From: Alphaproteobacteria bacterium
Lineage (GTDB): Bacteria > Pseudomonadota > Alphaproteobacteria > Sphingomonadales > Emcibacteraceae
Direction: 5' to 3'
DNA: 18,321 nt
Assembly (NCBI GenBank): GCA_002401545.1
Contig: NVTJ01000054.1
Location: 1-18,321 of the forward strand
Part shown: in pieces, positions 1-6,132 of the stretch
Position numbering within the stretch: the stretch's first letter is position 1
Layout: every line of letters begins with the position of its first letter
The notes under the pieces: model-generated
Databases searched by the model: none
What the model saw: only the letters and a program-made list of their open reading frames with translations
What the model was told of the DNA's origin: nothing
Program-made: the position numbers and the translations under genes

Positions 1-70
1 TTTGGCAACCAATCCGGCAATTACCAGAGAAACTGAGGCACGCAAATCGGTGGCCATTACAGGAAAATGA
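1..70 (+). CDS. C-terminal end of an upstream gene (partial)
   Basis: The frame beginning at base 2 is open to a TGA at 68-70 and encodes about 22 residues ending in SVAITGK. The stop overlaps the next gene's ATG as ATGA, the same coupling seen at most junctions downstream, which is the main reason to believe it is coding. The fragment is too short to assign a function. It is probably another member of the element's operon. Confidence 0.4.
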   Translation, partial: LATNPAITRETEARKSVAITGK

Positions 71-303
71 CCCAGATCACCACAGAAAATCTGTCCACTC
101 AGACCCAGAATTACTGGCAGGCCTGTCAATGGCTGGCAGACGACAAAACCACACAGGAAAAGAAGGATCATGCCATTGCCATACTGAGGGCCATCGCAAA
201 TTACCCCGATCTGGGCGATCTGGCAGAAATAGCCGAACAGACGCTGGAAAATAACAATGTTATTTTGGTGAAATTTCCTTTGTGGCAAGGAACAAGACCA
301 TGA
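67..303 (+). CDS. Hypothetical protein, 78 aa
   Basis: A small acidic, mostly helical protein with no recognised domain. It starts at ATG 67 behind an AGGAAA ribosome-binding sequence and overlaps the preceding partial frame by 4 bp (ATGA). Its own stop overlaps the next gene's ATG at 300. The ATGACCC start context recurs at 997 and 5650. There is no signal peptide, membrane segment or Cys cluster. It is supported as a real gene by coupling on both sides and by sharing strand with the long operon. Function unknown. Confidence 0.6.
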   Translation: MTQITTENLSTQTQNYWQACQWLADDKTTQEKKDHAIAILRAIANYPDLGDLAEIAEQTLENNNVILVKFPLWQGTRP

Positions 304-524
304 AAAAGATAATTTTTGTCTTAATGGGGGAACTACCGTTCGCTCTTCGCTTACTACTTGAGTTCCCCCGCTCCTCGCGTCGCTCCCCCTTGGCATCATA
401 CAATATGCCATCAAAGGCCGCAATCTGGGCCGCCTTCTGGATGGCCGGAGCCGCCATGATTGGCCTGTTTGGCGGCATAGGGTGGCACGTCATCGCCCCC
501 ATGATCGCCGGGTGGTTATCATGA
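300..524 (+). CDS. Small membrane protein carrying a palindromic insert
   Basis: The 74-aa frame starts at ATG 300, overlapping the previous stop and preceded by AAGGAA; an in-frame ATG at 282 is less likely because it lies inside the previous gene. The C-terminal half (about residues 40-72, rich in Ala, Gly, Ile and Trp) reads as one transmembrane helix. The N-terminal middle (about residues 9-30, Arg/Ser/Pro/Leu-rich) is encoded by a GC-rich palindromic stretch at 326-390 and looks unlike a natural protein segment. An alternative is a 39-aa protein from ATG 405, but that start lacks a ribosome-binding site. Small membrane proteins of this kind are common in phage early and lysis regions, but no role is assigned. 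Confidence 0.5.
   Translation: MKKIIFVLMGELPFALRLLLEFPRSSRRSPLASYNMPSKAAIWAAFWMAGAAMIGLFGGIGWHVIAPMIAGWLS
326..390. repeat. GC-rich palindromic element inside a small gene
   Basis: GGGGGAACT at 326-334 and AGTTCCCCC at 361-369 form a perfect 9-bp inverted repeat with a 26-nt loop. The stretch continues with CGCTCCTCGCGTCGCTCC, ending in another C5 run by 389. The internal loop also holds a near-repeat (TTCGCTCTTCGCT). Compared with its A/T-richer neighbours, the segment looks inserted. It could be a dispersed palindromic repeat of the Rickettsia RPE type that keeps the reading frame open, or a local transcription or mRNA structure element. Copy number elsewhere in the genome cannot be seen from here. 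Confidence 0.45.
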
Positions 525-1000
525 AAGCGCTCACCATTCACCAACCCTGGGCCAGCTTCATGGCAATGGGGCTAAAGAAAATAGAAACCCGTGGCCGCAA
601 ATGCCACATCCGTGAGCGGGTGGCCATCTGCGCGGGTAAAACAACACCCGCCGGACACCAACAATTTCTGAAATCATTATATAACTTCTTTAATACCCAC
701 ATTTCCGGTGATCCCGAACATAAAAAATTTTATAAGGATTTCGCGCGGTTAGTCGGTAACCGCGACAATTTCATCACACACCTTCCCTTGGGTGCCGTTG
801 TGGCGACGGCAGATATCGTCGACTGCCAGCCAACCGAAAGACTGCGCGAAACCATCAATCCCATAGAATTTGCTCTGGGAAATTACGAAGACGGCCGCTT
901 CGGCTGGATCATGGACAATATCAAGCCCTTGGAAACCCCCATTCCCATCATCGGCAAACAGGGCTTTTTCAACATTCCGGATATTGAGATGGCGGCATGA
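521..1000 (+). CDS. ASCH domain protein, 159 aa
   Basis: The protein opens with MKALTIHQPWASFMAMGLKK followed by IETRGR, the typical ASCH start, where the Q-P-W-A and E-T-R motifs line the RNA/ligand-binding cleft. It closes with a segment around residues 130-157 (GRFGWIMDNIKPL then IPIIGKQGFF) that matches the family's conserved C-terminal strand. Known: ASCH domains have a PUA-like beta-barrel fold and are thought to bind RNA or nucleotide ligands; phage copies are common and mostly uncharacterised. The start chosen is ATG 521, which overlaps the preceding stop (ATGA) and aligns with the family N-terminus; the longer frame from 482 would add an unrelated Arg/His-rich extension. Its stop overlaps another ATG at 997. 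Confidence 0.85.
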   Translation: MKALTIHQPWASFMAMGLKKIETRGRKCHIRERVAICAGKTTPAGHQQFLKSLYNFFNTHISGDPEHKKFYKDFARLVGNRDNFITHLPLGAVVATADIVDCQPTERLRETINPIEFALGNYEDGRFGWIMDNIKPLETPIPIIGKQGFFNIPDIEMAA

Positions 1001-1080
1001 CCCAGGAACTGATCATAGATAATTTAATTAAACACGAGAAAGGAATAAATTATGAGAGTCCTATGCTCAGCAGAAGATAA
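997..1080 (+). CDS. Possible mini-ORF or gene remnant, 27 aa
   Basis: ATG 997 overlaps the ASCH gene's stop as ATGA, exactly like the coupled starts nearby, and opens a 27-codon frame (MTQELIIDNLIKHEKG and so on) ending at TAA 1078-1080. The 3' third overlaps the next gene (start 1052) in another frame. It may be a genuine micropeptide, the stub of a gene truncated when the region was rearranged, or a translational bridge keeping ribosomes on the message. No domain can be assigned from 27 residues. Confidence 0.25.
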   Translation: MTQELIIDNLIKHEKGINYESPMLSRR

Positions 1081-1234
1081 AGATCAAACAACGATGATAA
1101 TTTTTGAAACATATAAAGAAGGCCAGGACCTTATAAACCTGACTATTGCCGGCAAGGAAAAATTCAGGAAAAACACCCGCGCATATAAATTGGCCGAAAG
1201 GCTGGAGCGCACTTTAGAGTGTTGGCCTGTTTAA
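1052..1234 (+). CDS. Hypothetical protein, 60 aa
   Basis: The start at ATG 1052 follows a good ribosome-binding site (AAAGGA, about 7 nt away). The protein is small and charged, with a basic C-terminal half (GKEKFRKNTRAYKLAERLERT), probably helical, and no recognisable family. It is not coupled by overlap to the following gene: a 25-bp gap separates them, and within that gap begins the first copy of a 34-nt direct repeat (1237-1270). Function unknown; it is regarded as real because of its strand, ribosome-binding site and position in an otherwise gapless operon. Confidence 0.5.
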   Translation: MRVLCSAEDKDQTTMIIFETYKEGQDLINLTIAGKEKFRKNTRAYKLAERLERTLECWPV

Positions 1235-1236
1235 TT

Positions 1237-1270
1237 ATCAGCAGCATGAGGAAAACAGCATGAAAAACAA
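1237..1270 (+). repeat. Direct repeat copy 1, covers RBS and start codon
   Basis: This 34-nt stretch beginning ATCAGCAGCATGAGGA matches 2175-2208 at about 30 of 34 positions, 938 bp away. It contains the GAGGA ribosome-binding sequence and the ATG plus first codons (Met-Lys-Asn-Lys) of the gene at 1260. Confidence 0.8.
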
Positions 1271-1547
1271 ACTTACCGATTTGAATAACCATTTATTTGC
1301 CCAGATTGAGCGGCTCTCGGAGGAAGGCATTAATCCAGAACTGCTTCAAACCGAAGTCAGTCGCACGGAGGCTATTATCCGGGTTTCCGACCAAATCATC
1401 AAAACCGCCAGCCTTTCTCTTAAAGCAGCCCACTTGGGAATCTTGCATGGTGACTTCGTTAAAATTAAACAAGTAGCCCCGATGATCGATGGTCCGGAAA
1501 ATAAAACCTTTGAAATGCCACCCGAAAAATTAAAGGCTTTAAAATGA
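1260..1547 (+). CDS. Phage protein, usual partner of an HNH gene, 95 aa
   Basis: The sequence matches a widespread small phage family with an N-terminal LNNHLFAQIERL motif, a central segment resembling RTEAIIRVSDQIIKTASLSLKAA (two helices) and a Gly-Asp turn (HGD). From memory of prophage annotations this family is usually found directly upstream of an HNH endonuclease with an N-terminal helix-turn-helix-like region, and that is the arrangement here: the stop overlaps the HNH start by ATGA (1544-1547). It is expected to be soluble and all-helical, and no biochemical role is established. The start has a GAGGA ribosome-binding site about 8 nt upstream, inside a direct repeat shared with the gene at 2198. 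Confidence 0.7.
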   Translation: MKNKLTDLNNHLFAQIERLSEEGINPELLQTEVSRTEAIIRVSDQIIKTASLSLKAAHLGILHGDFVKIKQVAPMIDGPENKTFEMPPEKLKALK

Positions 1548-2182
1548 AGGGCAGAAATATTAATTGGCAGCCTAATGAACTGGCATGGATTGAAACGAAC
1601 CGGCATATGGAAAGGCCTGTGGCGCATAAAATATTTTGTAAAAAGTTCCAACGATCAGACATCAAAATTAGTGCTTATACCGCCCTTTGCAAACGAAAAG
1701 GGTGGCTTACTGGCCGGACTGGGCGATTTGTCGTTGGGCGGCCGCCGGCAAACAAGGGAAAGAAGATGCCTTTCAGTGCTAATAGCGCCCGCACACAGTT
1801 CAAGAAAGGACATTTGGGGGGTAAGGCAAAAGAAAAGAAAAAGCCAATCGGCACTGAGCGCATCACCAAGGACGGCTATTTAGAGATAAAAATACACAAT
1901 AACCTCCCTCTACAATCCCGGTGGCGGGCTGTCCACTTGATCAGGTGGGAAGATACCAACAGCCCAATCCCTGATGGCCACTGCTTAAAATGCCTTGATG
2001 GTGACAGGAGTAATACTGATCCGAACAATTGGACTTGCATCCCCCGCGCTCTTTTACCACGACTTGCCGGTCGTTGGGCGGTCCCATACGACGCTGCGCC
2101 GGCTGAGCTAAAACCTGTAATCCTCACGGTCGCTAAACTGAACCACGCCAAACATCAGGCGACAAAGACCAAAGATCAATAG
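1544..2182 (+). CDS. HNH homing-type endonuclease, 212 aa
   Basis: Predicted DNA endonuclease of the phage HNH group. Residues 6-60 (WQPNELAWIETNRHMER through CKRKGWLTGRTGRF) resemble the DNA-recognition N-terminus of this family. Residues 60-95 form the basic linker, with PANKGKKMPF and SARTQFKKG. The HNH core spans about 105-165: the first conserved His is H131 in AVHLIRWE, followed by DGHCLKCLDGDRSNTDPNNW (144-163). The position usually occupied by His before the DG of HNH_3 proteins is C150 here, as I recall for other phage members of this group. The C-terminus has PAELKPVILTVAKLNHA. Known roles of relatives include homing and DNA nicking near packaging genes; which applies here is not known. 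The gene pair 1260-2182 is flanked by direct repeats. Confidence 0.85.
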   Translation: MKGRNINWQPNELAWIETNRHMERPVAHKIFCKKFQRSDIKISAYTALCKRKGWLTGRTGRFVVGRPPANKGKKMPFSANSARTQFKKGHLGGKAKEKKKPIGTERITKDGYLEIKIHNNLPLQSRWRAVHLIRWEDTNSPIPDGHCLKCLDGDRSNTDPNNWTCIPRALLPRLAGRWAVPYDAAPAELKPVILTVAKLNHAKHQATKTKDQ

Positions 2183-2208
2183 CATGAGGAACGCAGCATG
2201 AAAAACAA
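2175..2208 (+). repeat. Direct repeat copy 2, covers RBS and start codon
   Basis: This is the second copy of the 34-nt repeat (see 1237-1270). It starts ATCAATAGCATGAGGA, overlaps the HNH stop codon, and supplies the GAGGA ribosome-binding site and ATG of the gene at 2198. The four mismatches are two adjacent pairs (GC/AT and AA/CG). Confidence 0.8.
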
Positions 2209-2389
2209 GAAAAGAGTGGCGATCACGCTTCACCAGAATGTGATCAAAAAATATACCAGATGTGCCAGAGACGAAGATCTGCTGCCGGATGCCTTCTGCG
2301 CCCGGCTTATGGCTCTGGGGTTTGAGGTTTACAGCGATCAAAAATCAAAGTTGATTGGGCAAATGAAAAACGGAGGATTAACACCATGA
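2198..2389 (+). CDS. Hypothetical small protein, 63 aa
   Basis: The protein begins MKNKKRVAITLHQNVIKKY. A short basic beta-like stretch (RVAITL) followed by helices gives it a ribbon-helix-helix look, but the match is too weak for a call. The start has the GAGGA ribosome-binding site inside a direct repeat. The stop overlaps the next ATG (2386-2389). Size, basic N-terminus and position suit a phage DNA-binding accessory protein, but this is a guess. Confidence 0.55.
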   Translation: MKNKKRVAITLHQNVIKKYTRCARDEDLLPDAFCARLMALGFEVYSDQKSKLIGQMKNGGLTP

Positions 2390-2628
2390 TTTACGATAAA
2401 AACAACACCGACACATGGCCCGAAGAACTGCAAGATGTAATGGTCTGGTCACCCACAGACGGACGGACACTAGCCACATTCTATGTTGAAAACAGCGACG
2501 GCGACGAAGGCAGCCCCGGATTTGGCAACTGGTTTAACCGCGAAAACGATCAAGAATACGCGGATTATCTCTATGTCACTGACCCTATCGAATGGTGGAC
2601 GCTGCCCCCGTTGGAGAGCATGTCATGA
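2386..2628 (+). CDS. Hypothetical acidic protein, DUF551-like at low confidence
   Basis: 80 aa, strongly acidic. An early WPEELQDVMVWSPTDGRTLA segment and a final DPIEWWTLPPLE segment recall the layout of DUF551-type phage proteins, which pair a 'lP.dg..VLvw' strand with a closing 'W.pLP..P' motif. The similarity is by eye and weak. The start is ATG 2386 with GGAGG upstream; ATGA overlaps bind it to the genes on both sides. No catalytic residues can be named. Confidence 0.6.
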   Translation: MIYDKNNTDTWPEELQDVMVWSPTDGRTLATFYVENSDGDEGSPGFGNWFNRENDQEYADYLYVTDPIEWWTLPPLESMS

Positions 2629-2960
2629 TAAAGAATTATCATAAGTGCCCGATAAATACTGAGCGGGAACGCAGCTTCATCACAGATGATTATCTACCGA
2701 GATTTGACAGCAAGAAATCAATTAATTTCTTTAATTTGGCACCGGATAAGTGGGAAAAACTACCGGGTAAATTTAAACAGTCTACCCGGCCACATAATAT
2801 TTACAGCCCTTTTCTGCTAGATGCCGTTGACATAAATCAGATTGAGGTCGAATGGCAGCAACGAGGATCAAAAGTTTATCCTCATGAAGCCAACACAGAT
2901 TATTGGCGAAAGAAGCCCAAGGACTTGTTTGATGGACAAGTGGGAGGAAACCATGACTGA
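2625..2960 (+). CDS. Hypothetical protein, 111 aa
   Basis: The start at ATG 2625 overlaps the previous stop (ATGA) and is preferred to the in-frame upstream ATG at 2592, which lies within the preceding gene. The sequence is hydrophilic and aromatic-rich (FFNLAPDKWEKLPGKF; DYWRKKPKDLFDGQ), without Cys clusters or membrane segments. No family is recognised. Its end overlaps the next gene's start by 8 bp. Confidence 0.55.
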   Translation: MIKNYHKCPINTERERSFITDDYLPRFDSKKSINFFNLAPDKWEKLPGKFKQSTRPHNIYSPFLLDAVDINQIEVEWQQRGSKVYPHEANTDYWRKKPKDLFDGQVGGNHD

Positions 2961-3240
2961 TGAAACAGAGCAGGCAACCATGCCCAACCCCTTCACGCAA
3001 TCAGAGATCCTCGCGCTGGCGTGTCTCTATACCCCGGAACAACACGCCCTCGCCCGTCTGAAAGATCAGCAGTGCATGGAAGGGCTGCGGGAACGAATAA
3101 CGGAACTGGAAGAACAGGTCGAAACCGATATGGCTTGTCGTGTATGCGGATGCACTTACTTCAATCCGTGCAATCCACCGTGTGCATGGGCAGAGCCACA
3201 TCTGTGTACGACCTGTGCGGAATTGGAGAAAGACTTATGA
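2953..3240 (+). CDS. Small Cys-rich zinc-binding phage protein, 95 aa
   Basis: Residues 35-58 (RLKDQQCMEGLRERITELEE) look like a short coiled coil. The C-terminus is a compact metal site: C62-x2-C65-x-C67, C73-x3-C77 and C85-x2-C88. The CRVCGCT...CxWxEPxLCxxC pattern recurs in many phage proteins and probably binds zinc. The start is ATG 2953, preceded by GGGAGGAAACC, rather than the longer frame from 2842 that runs through the previous gene. The stop overlaps the DUF5131 start (ATGA), so the two are probably translated together. No molecular role is known; a nucleic-acid-binding or adaptor role is plausible. Confidence 0.7.
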   Translation: MTDETEQATMPNPFTQSEILALACLYTPEQHALARLKDQQCMEGLRERITELEEQVETDMACRVCGCTYFNPCNPPCAWAEPHLCTTCAELEKDL

Positions 3241-4469
3241 CTGCTAAAACCAAAATAGAATGGACGCAAGAAACTTGGAATCCGATTGCCGGATGCAGTG
3301 TCATATCATCCGGCTGTGACAACTGTTACGCCATGCAGATGGCCTACAGGCTCGAAGCAATGGGCCTCGACAAGTATCAAGGCACCACCCGCAAGAACGC
3401 CTCTGGGCGAACCCTATGGACCGGGGAAATAAAATTTGATGAAAAAGCCCTGATGAAACCCCTATCATGGAAAGACCCACGCAGAATATTCGTCAACAGC
3501 ATGTCTGATTTATTCCATGAGGATGTGCAGAACGAATGGATTGACCAGATATTCTCCGTCATGGCCCTATGCCCACAGCACACTTTTCAGATACTGACCA
3601 AGAGGCCGGAACGGATGCGAGATTATATCATGTCTCGAGATAACGTTATTCATCAAAAATATAGTAACGTCCGAGGGAGTTATACGATCGGTTTTTTAAC
3701 CAAATACCTAACGACAGATCCTACGCTTAATAATCCTAAATACAGAAAACTTCACGACAACGGCCATATCTGGCAAGTTTGGCAAGAGACTCTTTCAAAT
3801 CCCGCAGCCGAACGACTTTATGCTAGATGGCCCCTGCCCAACGTTTGGCTTGGCGTATCCGTTGAAGACCAGAAAACCGCCGAGGAGCGCATCCCGTTCT
3901 TACTCGATACCCCGGCGGCCGTGAGGTGGATCAGCGCGGAGCCGTTACTTGGGATGATTGATCTTACTCGTATTTGGGCAAAAATGCCCTCTGGCGGAAA
4001 ATGCCTTTGCAATACGCTCCGGCGAAATTGCGACGATAACCTTGATTGGGTCGTCGTGGGCGGCGAATCCGGCCCCAACGCCAGACCGATGCATCCAGAG
4101 GGGCCAAGATCACTGAGGGACCAATGTAAAGGCACCAACGTGCCGTTCTTCTTTAAACAATGGGGGGAATGGCTGTCCGTTTATGATCGGGATAAAGATG
4201 ATCCAGGCTGGCGAAGAATACCCGAAAGTAAAGATAACAACACAAGATTTATCAATCTTGAAGGCGGTCATGGCTTCCATGGTCAAAAAGTTCACTTCAT
4301 TGCCAAAGTCGGCAAAAAAGCTGCCGGACATCTTCTGGACGGCGAAGTCATCCAGCAGTATCCGGGGGACGTGGTATGCCCATACTGCAATGGCGAGGGA
4401 GAAATTGAAACAGACAACAACGGACCGATAGTGTCGTGTCCAATTTGTGAGGACACCACCGATGAATAA
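3237..4469 (+). CDS. Phage Gp37/Gp68 family (DUF5131) three-Cys protein
   Basis: 410 aa. The N-terminus KIEWTQETWNPIAGC carries the family's three-Cys signature C20-x6-C27-x2-C30 followed by YA, a likely metal or Fe-S site that has led to comparison with radical-SAM proteins. The conserved core continues with RIFVNSMSDLFHEDV, QHTFQILTKRPERM, LPNVWLGVSVEDQ, RWISAEPLL, WVVVGGESGPNARPMH and PFFFKQWGEW. Two departures are visible: about 50 poorly conserved residues between the RPERM and LPNVW motifs, and a C-terminal tail with C381-x2-C384 and C401-x2-C404 around a Gly-rich spacer, resembling a DnaJ-type zinc ribbon. Relatives often sit beside a TcmP partner gene, which is not visible here. The family's reaction is unknown. 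The start chosen is ATG 3237, coupled to the previous stop. Confidence 0.9.
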   Translation: MTAKTKIEWTQETWNPIAGCSVISSGCDNCYAMQMAYRLEAMGLDKYQGTTRKNASGRTLWTGEIKFDEKALMKPLSWKDPRRIFVNSMSDLFHEDVQNEWIDQIFSVMALCPQHTFQILTKRPERMRDYIMSRDNVIHQKYSNVRGSYTIGFLTKYLTTDPTLNNPKYRKLHDNGHIWQVWQETLSNPAAERLYARWPLPNVWLGVSVEDQKTAEERIPFLLDTPAAVRWISAEPLLGMIDLTRIWAKMPSGGKCLCNTLRRNCDDNLDWVVVGGESGPNARPMHPEGPRSLRDQCKGTNVPFFFKQWGEWLSVYDRDKDDPGWRRIPESKDNNTRFINLEGGHGFHGQKVHFIAKVGKKAAGHLLDGEVIQQYPGDVVCPYCNGEGEIETDNNGPIVSCPICEDTTDE

Positions 4470-4983
4470 AGACCTGATAGAAAAGATAGACCTTTCCTTG
4501 TGGGAAAATTATGACGGCCCTATACCGGACGATGACAGCAAGCTAAGACCTTTGTGGGAATCTGCAATGATGTGGACGCTGGATATTTTGGCCAAAGAAT
4601 TAGGCGTTAAAAAATACGACGTTGGGGATGGTTCTGAGAATTTAGAACAGGATTATGTGGAGACGGTTCTGAATATAATTAATGAGGCGGGATACAAGAA
4701 AGTATTACCGAACTATGCCATAGTGCCTGTTAAAAGAATGCGGATTATGAACCATCCGATGGGATGCCCCGAATATATCCCGTTTTCAATCCTAAGCGAA
4801 CAATGGGCGCAAAACAATCACGGCCAGACTCTTGATAGGCTCAATGAGCGCGGGGGATTAGCTGTCTACGAAGCCTTAGCAATAATCGAACGCAGAGATT
4901 GTCACAACATCCCAGACACTACCGGCACGGCCATGCTTAACAAACACCTGAATTCCATGATCAAAGCAGGAGATGAAGGCTAA
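4462..4983 (+). CDS. Hypothetical phage protein, 173 aa
   Basis: The start at ATG 4462 overlaps the end of the DUF5131 gene by 8 bp and has GAGGA about 9 nt upstream; the in-frame ATG at 4447 is less well placed. The second half contains a HGQTLDRLNERGGLAVYEAL segment that I have seen in phage hypothetical proteins, where an 'NHGQtl..L.eRGGL...E' motif recurs, but no function is tied to it. The N-terminal half is acidic and helical. No zinc, membrane or catalytic motif is evident. It is not TcmP-like, being too short and without a methyltransferase-type motif. Confidence 0.65.
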   Translation: MNKDLIEKIDLSLWENYDGPIPDDDSKLRPLWESAMMWTLDILAKELGVKKYDVGDGSENLEQDYVETVLNIINEAGYKKVLPNYAIVPVKRMRIMNHPMGCPEYIPFSILSEQWAQNNHGQTLDRLNERGGLAVYEALAIIERRDCHNIPDTTGTAMLNKHLNSMIKAGDEG

Positions 4984-5306
4984 TGCCTAAACTCCCCGCA
5001 GATCAGTTCACGGCTATGGACGCGGCGGTTCATATTATCGGCAACGCCGCTTGGGCCATCCGAAATGATCAGGGTGAAAAATGGATGGAGATAGCTGTAA
5101 TGTGCGCCATTGGTGACAGGGATATGTCGGAACTTGATGCCATCGAAAAATACTTTGTTTGGTGGTCAAGATCAGGAAACGATAGACATGATACGGTTAA
5201 GTATCGGCAAGCTTGCGAGAATATCTGGCCCTTTCTCAGGGATAATGAACATCTTATTCCCCCACGGCTATTGCTCGCATATTTCAAAAAGAAGGAACTA
5301 AACTGA
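4983..5306 (+). CDS. Hypothetical protein, 107 aa
   Basis: The start overlaps the previous stop (TAATG) with GGAG/AAGG upstream, and the stop overlaps the next start (TGATG). The protein is predicted helical, with several Trp residues (ENIWPFLRDNEHLIPPRLLL near the C-terminus). No family is recognised. It is considered real because it is coupled tightly on both sides. Confidence 0.6.
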   Translation: MPKLPADQFTAMDAAVHIIGNAAWAIRNDQGEKWMEIAVMCAIGDRDMSELDAIEKYFVWWSRSGNDRHDTVKYRQACENIWPFLRDNEHLIPPRLLLAYFKKKELN

Positions 5307-5653
5307 TGCCCAAACGTATCCAGCGCAAGCGCACCAAAGGCTGGCGGATGCCGGAAAACACCGTCTATGTGGGCCGCCCGACTAAGTGGGGAAATCCATA
5401 CAAAGTCACCGCCGGAAAGTCCTGCTCCTGCCGGAGTGCTGGCGAATGCGATCATATGGGTTTATCTTATCAAGATGCGGTTGATTTATTTAAAGACCGC
5501 ATGGAAAGATTGAAAACCCTTGGACGGCTTGATTTTGACACGGACGACCTCGAAGGCAAAGACCTTGCCTGTTGGTGTCCGCTCGATCAGCCGTGCCATG
5601 CAGATATTTTACTGAAACTGGTGAACCCGCCACAAGGAAAGGCAGAGGGATGA
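5306..5653 (+). CDS. DUF4326 domain protein, 115 aa
   Basis: Two blocks define the family: VYVGRPTKWGNPYKV at residues 20-34, and DLACWCPLDQPCHADILLKL at 86-105 with C89-W-C91 and C97-H98, a likely metal or catalytic cluster. An extra Cys-rich insert (C40, C42, C48, H50) sits between them and may form a second metal site. Known: DUF4326 proteins are common in phages and mobile elements and lack a proven activity. The start at ATG 5306 is coupled to the previous stop; a basic N-terminal extension (PKRIQRKRTKGWR) precedes the domain. The stop overlaps the next ATG. Confidence 0.88.
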   Translation: MPKRIQRKRTKGWRMPENTVYVGRPTKWGNPYKVTAGKSCSCRSAGECDHMGLSYQDAVDLFKDRMERLKTLGRLDFDTDDLEGKDLACWCPLDQPCHADILLKLVNPPQGKAEG

Positions 5654-5922
5654 CCCAGCAAACCCCGATAACTGAAACTGCCGTATTGAGCGACATTCTT
5701 AATGAATTGCGGCTCCAGAACAGTCAGCGATCAGACTTGTGGGACAGTGGTGACATCGCTCATTTCTTCAAAATGTCAAAGTCCCATGTATACGGACGGA
5801 TATTATGTAAAAAAGATTTCCCCCGGCCGGTAGTGATCCCCACCACAGAAACCGGCGGTGCCAAAAGATGGTATGCCAAGGAAGTGAAAGACTGGGTAAA
5901 AAAATTCAGGAAAGTTGCATAA
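5650..5922 (+). CDS. AlpA-like winged-helix regulator / excisionase
   Basis: 90 aa. Residues about 30-85 form a MerR/AlpA-type helix-turn-helix: DLWDSGDIAHFFKMSKSHVY followed by a wing (FPRPVVIPTTETGGAKRW) and a final helix (YAKEVKDWVKKFRK). Known: AlpA-type proteins near integrases act as excisionases or as transcriptional activators of the integrase gene, as for P4/CP4-57. It is the last recognisable regulator before the convergent integrase, fitting that role. The start at ATG 5650 overlaps the DUF4326 stop by 4 bp. The roughly 28-residue N-terminal extension is unassigned. Confidence 0.8.
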   Translation: MTQQTPITETAVLSDILNELRLQNSQRSDLWDSGDIAHFFKMSKSHVYGRILCKKDFPRPVVIPTTETGGAKRWYAKEVKDWVKKFRKVA

Positions 5923-5973
5923 CTTATGCGACATTGATCTAAGCAACAAGAACGCTGAAAGGAAAGATCGAAG

Positions 5974-6132
5974 ATGAGCAACTATATTTATATTCTTATA
6001 GAAAGTGGTGTTGTCACCGCATATGTATGGAGCGGAAAAAAGGCTCAAGAATGGGTTGATGAGATAAAAGATAAACCTGTTGTCCAAGATCGAGGTTACA
6101 GAGTTATAGATGAATTGGAGTTACACAAATGA
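5974..6132 (+). CDS. Small alpha/beta protein, 52 aa (first of a tandem pair)
   Basis: ATG 5974 follows a clear ribosome-binding site (AAAGGAAAG). The product starts MSNYIYILIESGVVTAYVW, then a helix (SGKKAQEWVDEIKDKP), then a closing strand (YRVIDELELHK), i.e. a beta-beta-alpha-beta layout. It resembles small phage proteins of the 'vYiL...y.s...A...i..lk..p....y.i.e.el' kind (DUF7336-like, by eye). Its stop overlaps the next ATG (6129-6132). It is separated from the AlpA-like gene by 51 bp, one of the few gaps in the operon. Function unknown. Confidence 0.6.
   Translation: MSNYIYILIESGVVTAYVWSGKKAQEWVDEIKDKPVVQDRGYRVIDELELHK

Noticed and set aside
3021..3236. N-terminal extension of the DUF5131 gene from ATG 3021
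   Set aside because: The extension is the out-of-frame translation of the Cys-rich gene at 2953-3240. The family N-terminus (KIEWTQETWNP) begins six residues after ATG 3237, which also has the coupled ATGA.
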